DNA from: Sipunculus nudus
Lineage: Eukaryota; Annelida; Sipuncula; Golfingiida; Sipunculidae
Direction: 5' to 3'
Assembly (NCBI GenBank): GCA_026874595.1
Contig: CM049309.1
Location: forward strand, 28,153,033-28,217,032
Length of the DNA: 64,000 nucleotides
The position numbers and the translations under genes are program-made. The notes below the pieces were generated by a model. The model had not been told where the DNA came from. It searched no databases and saw nothing but the letters and a program-made list of their open reading frames with translations. Positions 63,200 to 64,000 of the stretch are shown here, piece by piece. The stretch's first letter is position 1. The number at the start of each line of letters is the position of its first letter.

Positions 63200-64000
63200 T
63201 GGCCTAATGAAGCTTCTAAAACGCTTCTTTCGCAATTTAAATCGGCCATTTTTCCAGAAAACACGATCTTGTATTACGCGAAAACCGAGCTGATTTCGGC
63301 GAAAACGACGTTTGTAACAGGTCCTAAATGGCCTAATGAAGCTTCTAAAACGCTTCTTTCGCAATTTAAATCGGCCATTTTTGCAGAAAACACGATCTTG
63401 TATTACGCGAAAACCGAGCTGATTTCGGCGAAAACGACGTTTGTAACAGGTCCTAAATGGCCTAATGAAGCTTCTAAAACGCTTCTTTCGCAATTTAAAT
63501 CGGCCATTTTTGCAGAAAACACGATCTTGTATTACGCGAAAACCGAGCTGATTTCGGCGAAAACGACGTTTGTAACAGGTCCTAAATGGCCTAATGAAGC
63601 TTCTAAAACGCTTCTTTCGCAATTTAAATCGGCCATTTTTGCAGAAAACACGATCTTGTATTACGCGAAAACCGAGCTGATTTCGGCGAAAACGACGTTT
63701 GTAACAGGCCCTAAATGGCCTAATGAAGCTTCTAAAACGCTTCTTTCGCAATTTAAATCGGCCATTTTTCCAGAAAACACGATCTTGTATTACGCGAAAA
63801 CCGAGCTGATTTCGGCGAAAACGACGTTTGTAACAGGTCCTAAATGGCCTAATGAAGCTTCTAAAACGCTTCTTTCGCAATTTAAATCGGCCATTTTTCC
63901 AGAAAACACGATCTTGTATTACGCGAAAACCGAGCTGATTTCGGCGAAAACGACGTTTGTAACAGGTCCTAAATGGCCTAATGAAGCTTCTAAAACGCTT

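Larger units (their letters stand above)
1..64000. repeat. 129-bp satellite DNA array filling the window
   Basis: Reading the sequence shows one 129-bp unit repeated head to tail through the whole window except the N run, about 492 copies in 63.5 kb. No unique sequence of even one monomer length interrupts it. The unit is about 40% GC (52 of 129) with 24 G, 28 C and 11 CpG. A monomers carry a HindIII site (positions 11-16) and a SwaI site (positions 36-43), both in the variable half, so B-type monomers lack them. Both window edges fall inside a monomer, so the array continues outside. Tandem arrays of this purity are known mainly from centromeric, pericentromeric and subtelomeric heterochromatin; which applies here cannot be told from the window. 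I do not recognise the monomer as a named satellite family. No protein-coding, RNA or transposon gene could be supported anywhere. Confidence 0.98.
42779..64000 (+). repeat. Class II satellite segment, forward orientation
   Basis: About 164 monomers with AGGTCCTAAA and CAGAAAACACG. The main polymorphism is TTTTGCAG against TTTTCCAG, occurring in irregular alternation. The CTG site that varies in class I is fixed as CTG here. Nine B' monomers occur. Recurring tags are ACGCGTAAACC (51,796; 55,148; 60,569), TATTATGCG (about 52,563 and 61,338) and AAAACAACG downstream of most B'. Three-base tandem duplications occur at about 51,080 (ATGATGAAG) and 60,305 (TACTACGCG). Single-base indels are dense up to about 51 kb and rarer afterwards. 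Confidence 0.96.

Noticed and set aside
1-64000. CRISPR array
   Set aside because: The repeats are 129 bp and contiguous. There are no unique spacers of uniform length between short repeats, and no cas genes.
1-64000. Transposon, LTR or insertion sequence within the array
   Set aside because: No sequence departs from the 129-bp monomer for as much as one unit, and there are no target-site duplications, terminal repeats or transposase-like segments.
1-64000. Telomeric repeat or rDNA spacer
   Set aside because: No short telomere-like motif is repeated and no rRNA-like sequence is visible. A spacer subrepeat remains possible outside the window, but nothing here supports it.

Overview
The window contains no recognisable gene. 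Apart from a 500-base run of N (9,353-9,852), it is one satellite DNA array: a 129-bp monomer repeated head to tail about 492 times. The array runs off both window edges in mid-monomer, so it is larger than 64 kb. Such an array on a scaffold with a fixed-length N gap points to a nuclear chromosome of a eukaryote, probably a centromeric, pericentromeric or other heterochromatic block. No host gene, transposon or rRNA is present to name the lineage. The common monomer is about 40% GC with 11 CpG per 129 bp, roughly twice expectation. This argues against long residence under heavy CpG methylation and would suit an invertebrate or another lightly methylated genome. That is inference only.

Layout (monomer position 1 = T of TGGCC in plus orientation). 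(1) 1-9,352: about 72 class I monomers in reverse orientation. (2) 9,353-9,852: 500 N. (3) 9,853 to about 42,778: about 255 class I monomers, forward, marked by AGGTTC and GCACAAAAC. (4) About 42,779-64,000: about 164 class II monomers, forward, marked by AGGTCC and G/C-CAGAAAAC. The I-to-II switch happens inside one monomer with no gap and no mixed monomers on either side.

Finer structure. Each class has a common A monomer and a rare variant (B in class I, B' in class II). In the variants, positions 1-60 diverge strongly while positions 61-129 stay almost constant; I located 5 + 9 B and 9 B' copies. Class I shows higher-order structure: two adjacent copies of an 8,514-bp (66-monomer) block at about 14.0-22.5 and 22.5-31.0 kb, a nested 2,064-bp (16-monomer) offset, and a third partial copy shifted by 9,291 bp. 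Class II has blocks recurring at 26- and about 68-monomer offsets. The constant half carries two overlapping dyads and a partial CENP-B-box-like match, and A-tracts recur about every 21.5 bp through the monomer.

The long open frames on both strands, including one of more than 5,000 codons, are a by-product of a 129-bp unit (43 x 3) with one stop-free frame per strand. I do not annotate them as genes. Several features are probably assembly effects: the strand flip at the N gap, the excess of single-base indels (about 14-18.8 kb and 36.5-51 kb), and possibly the class switch.
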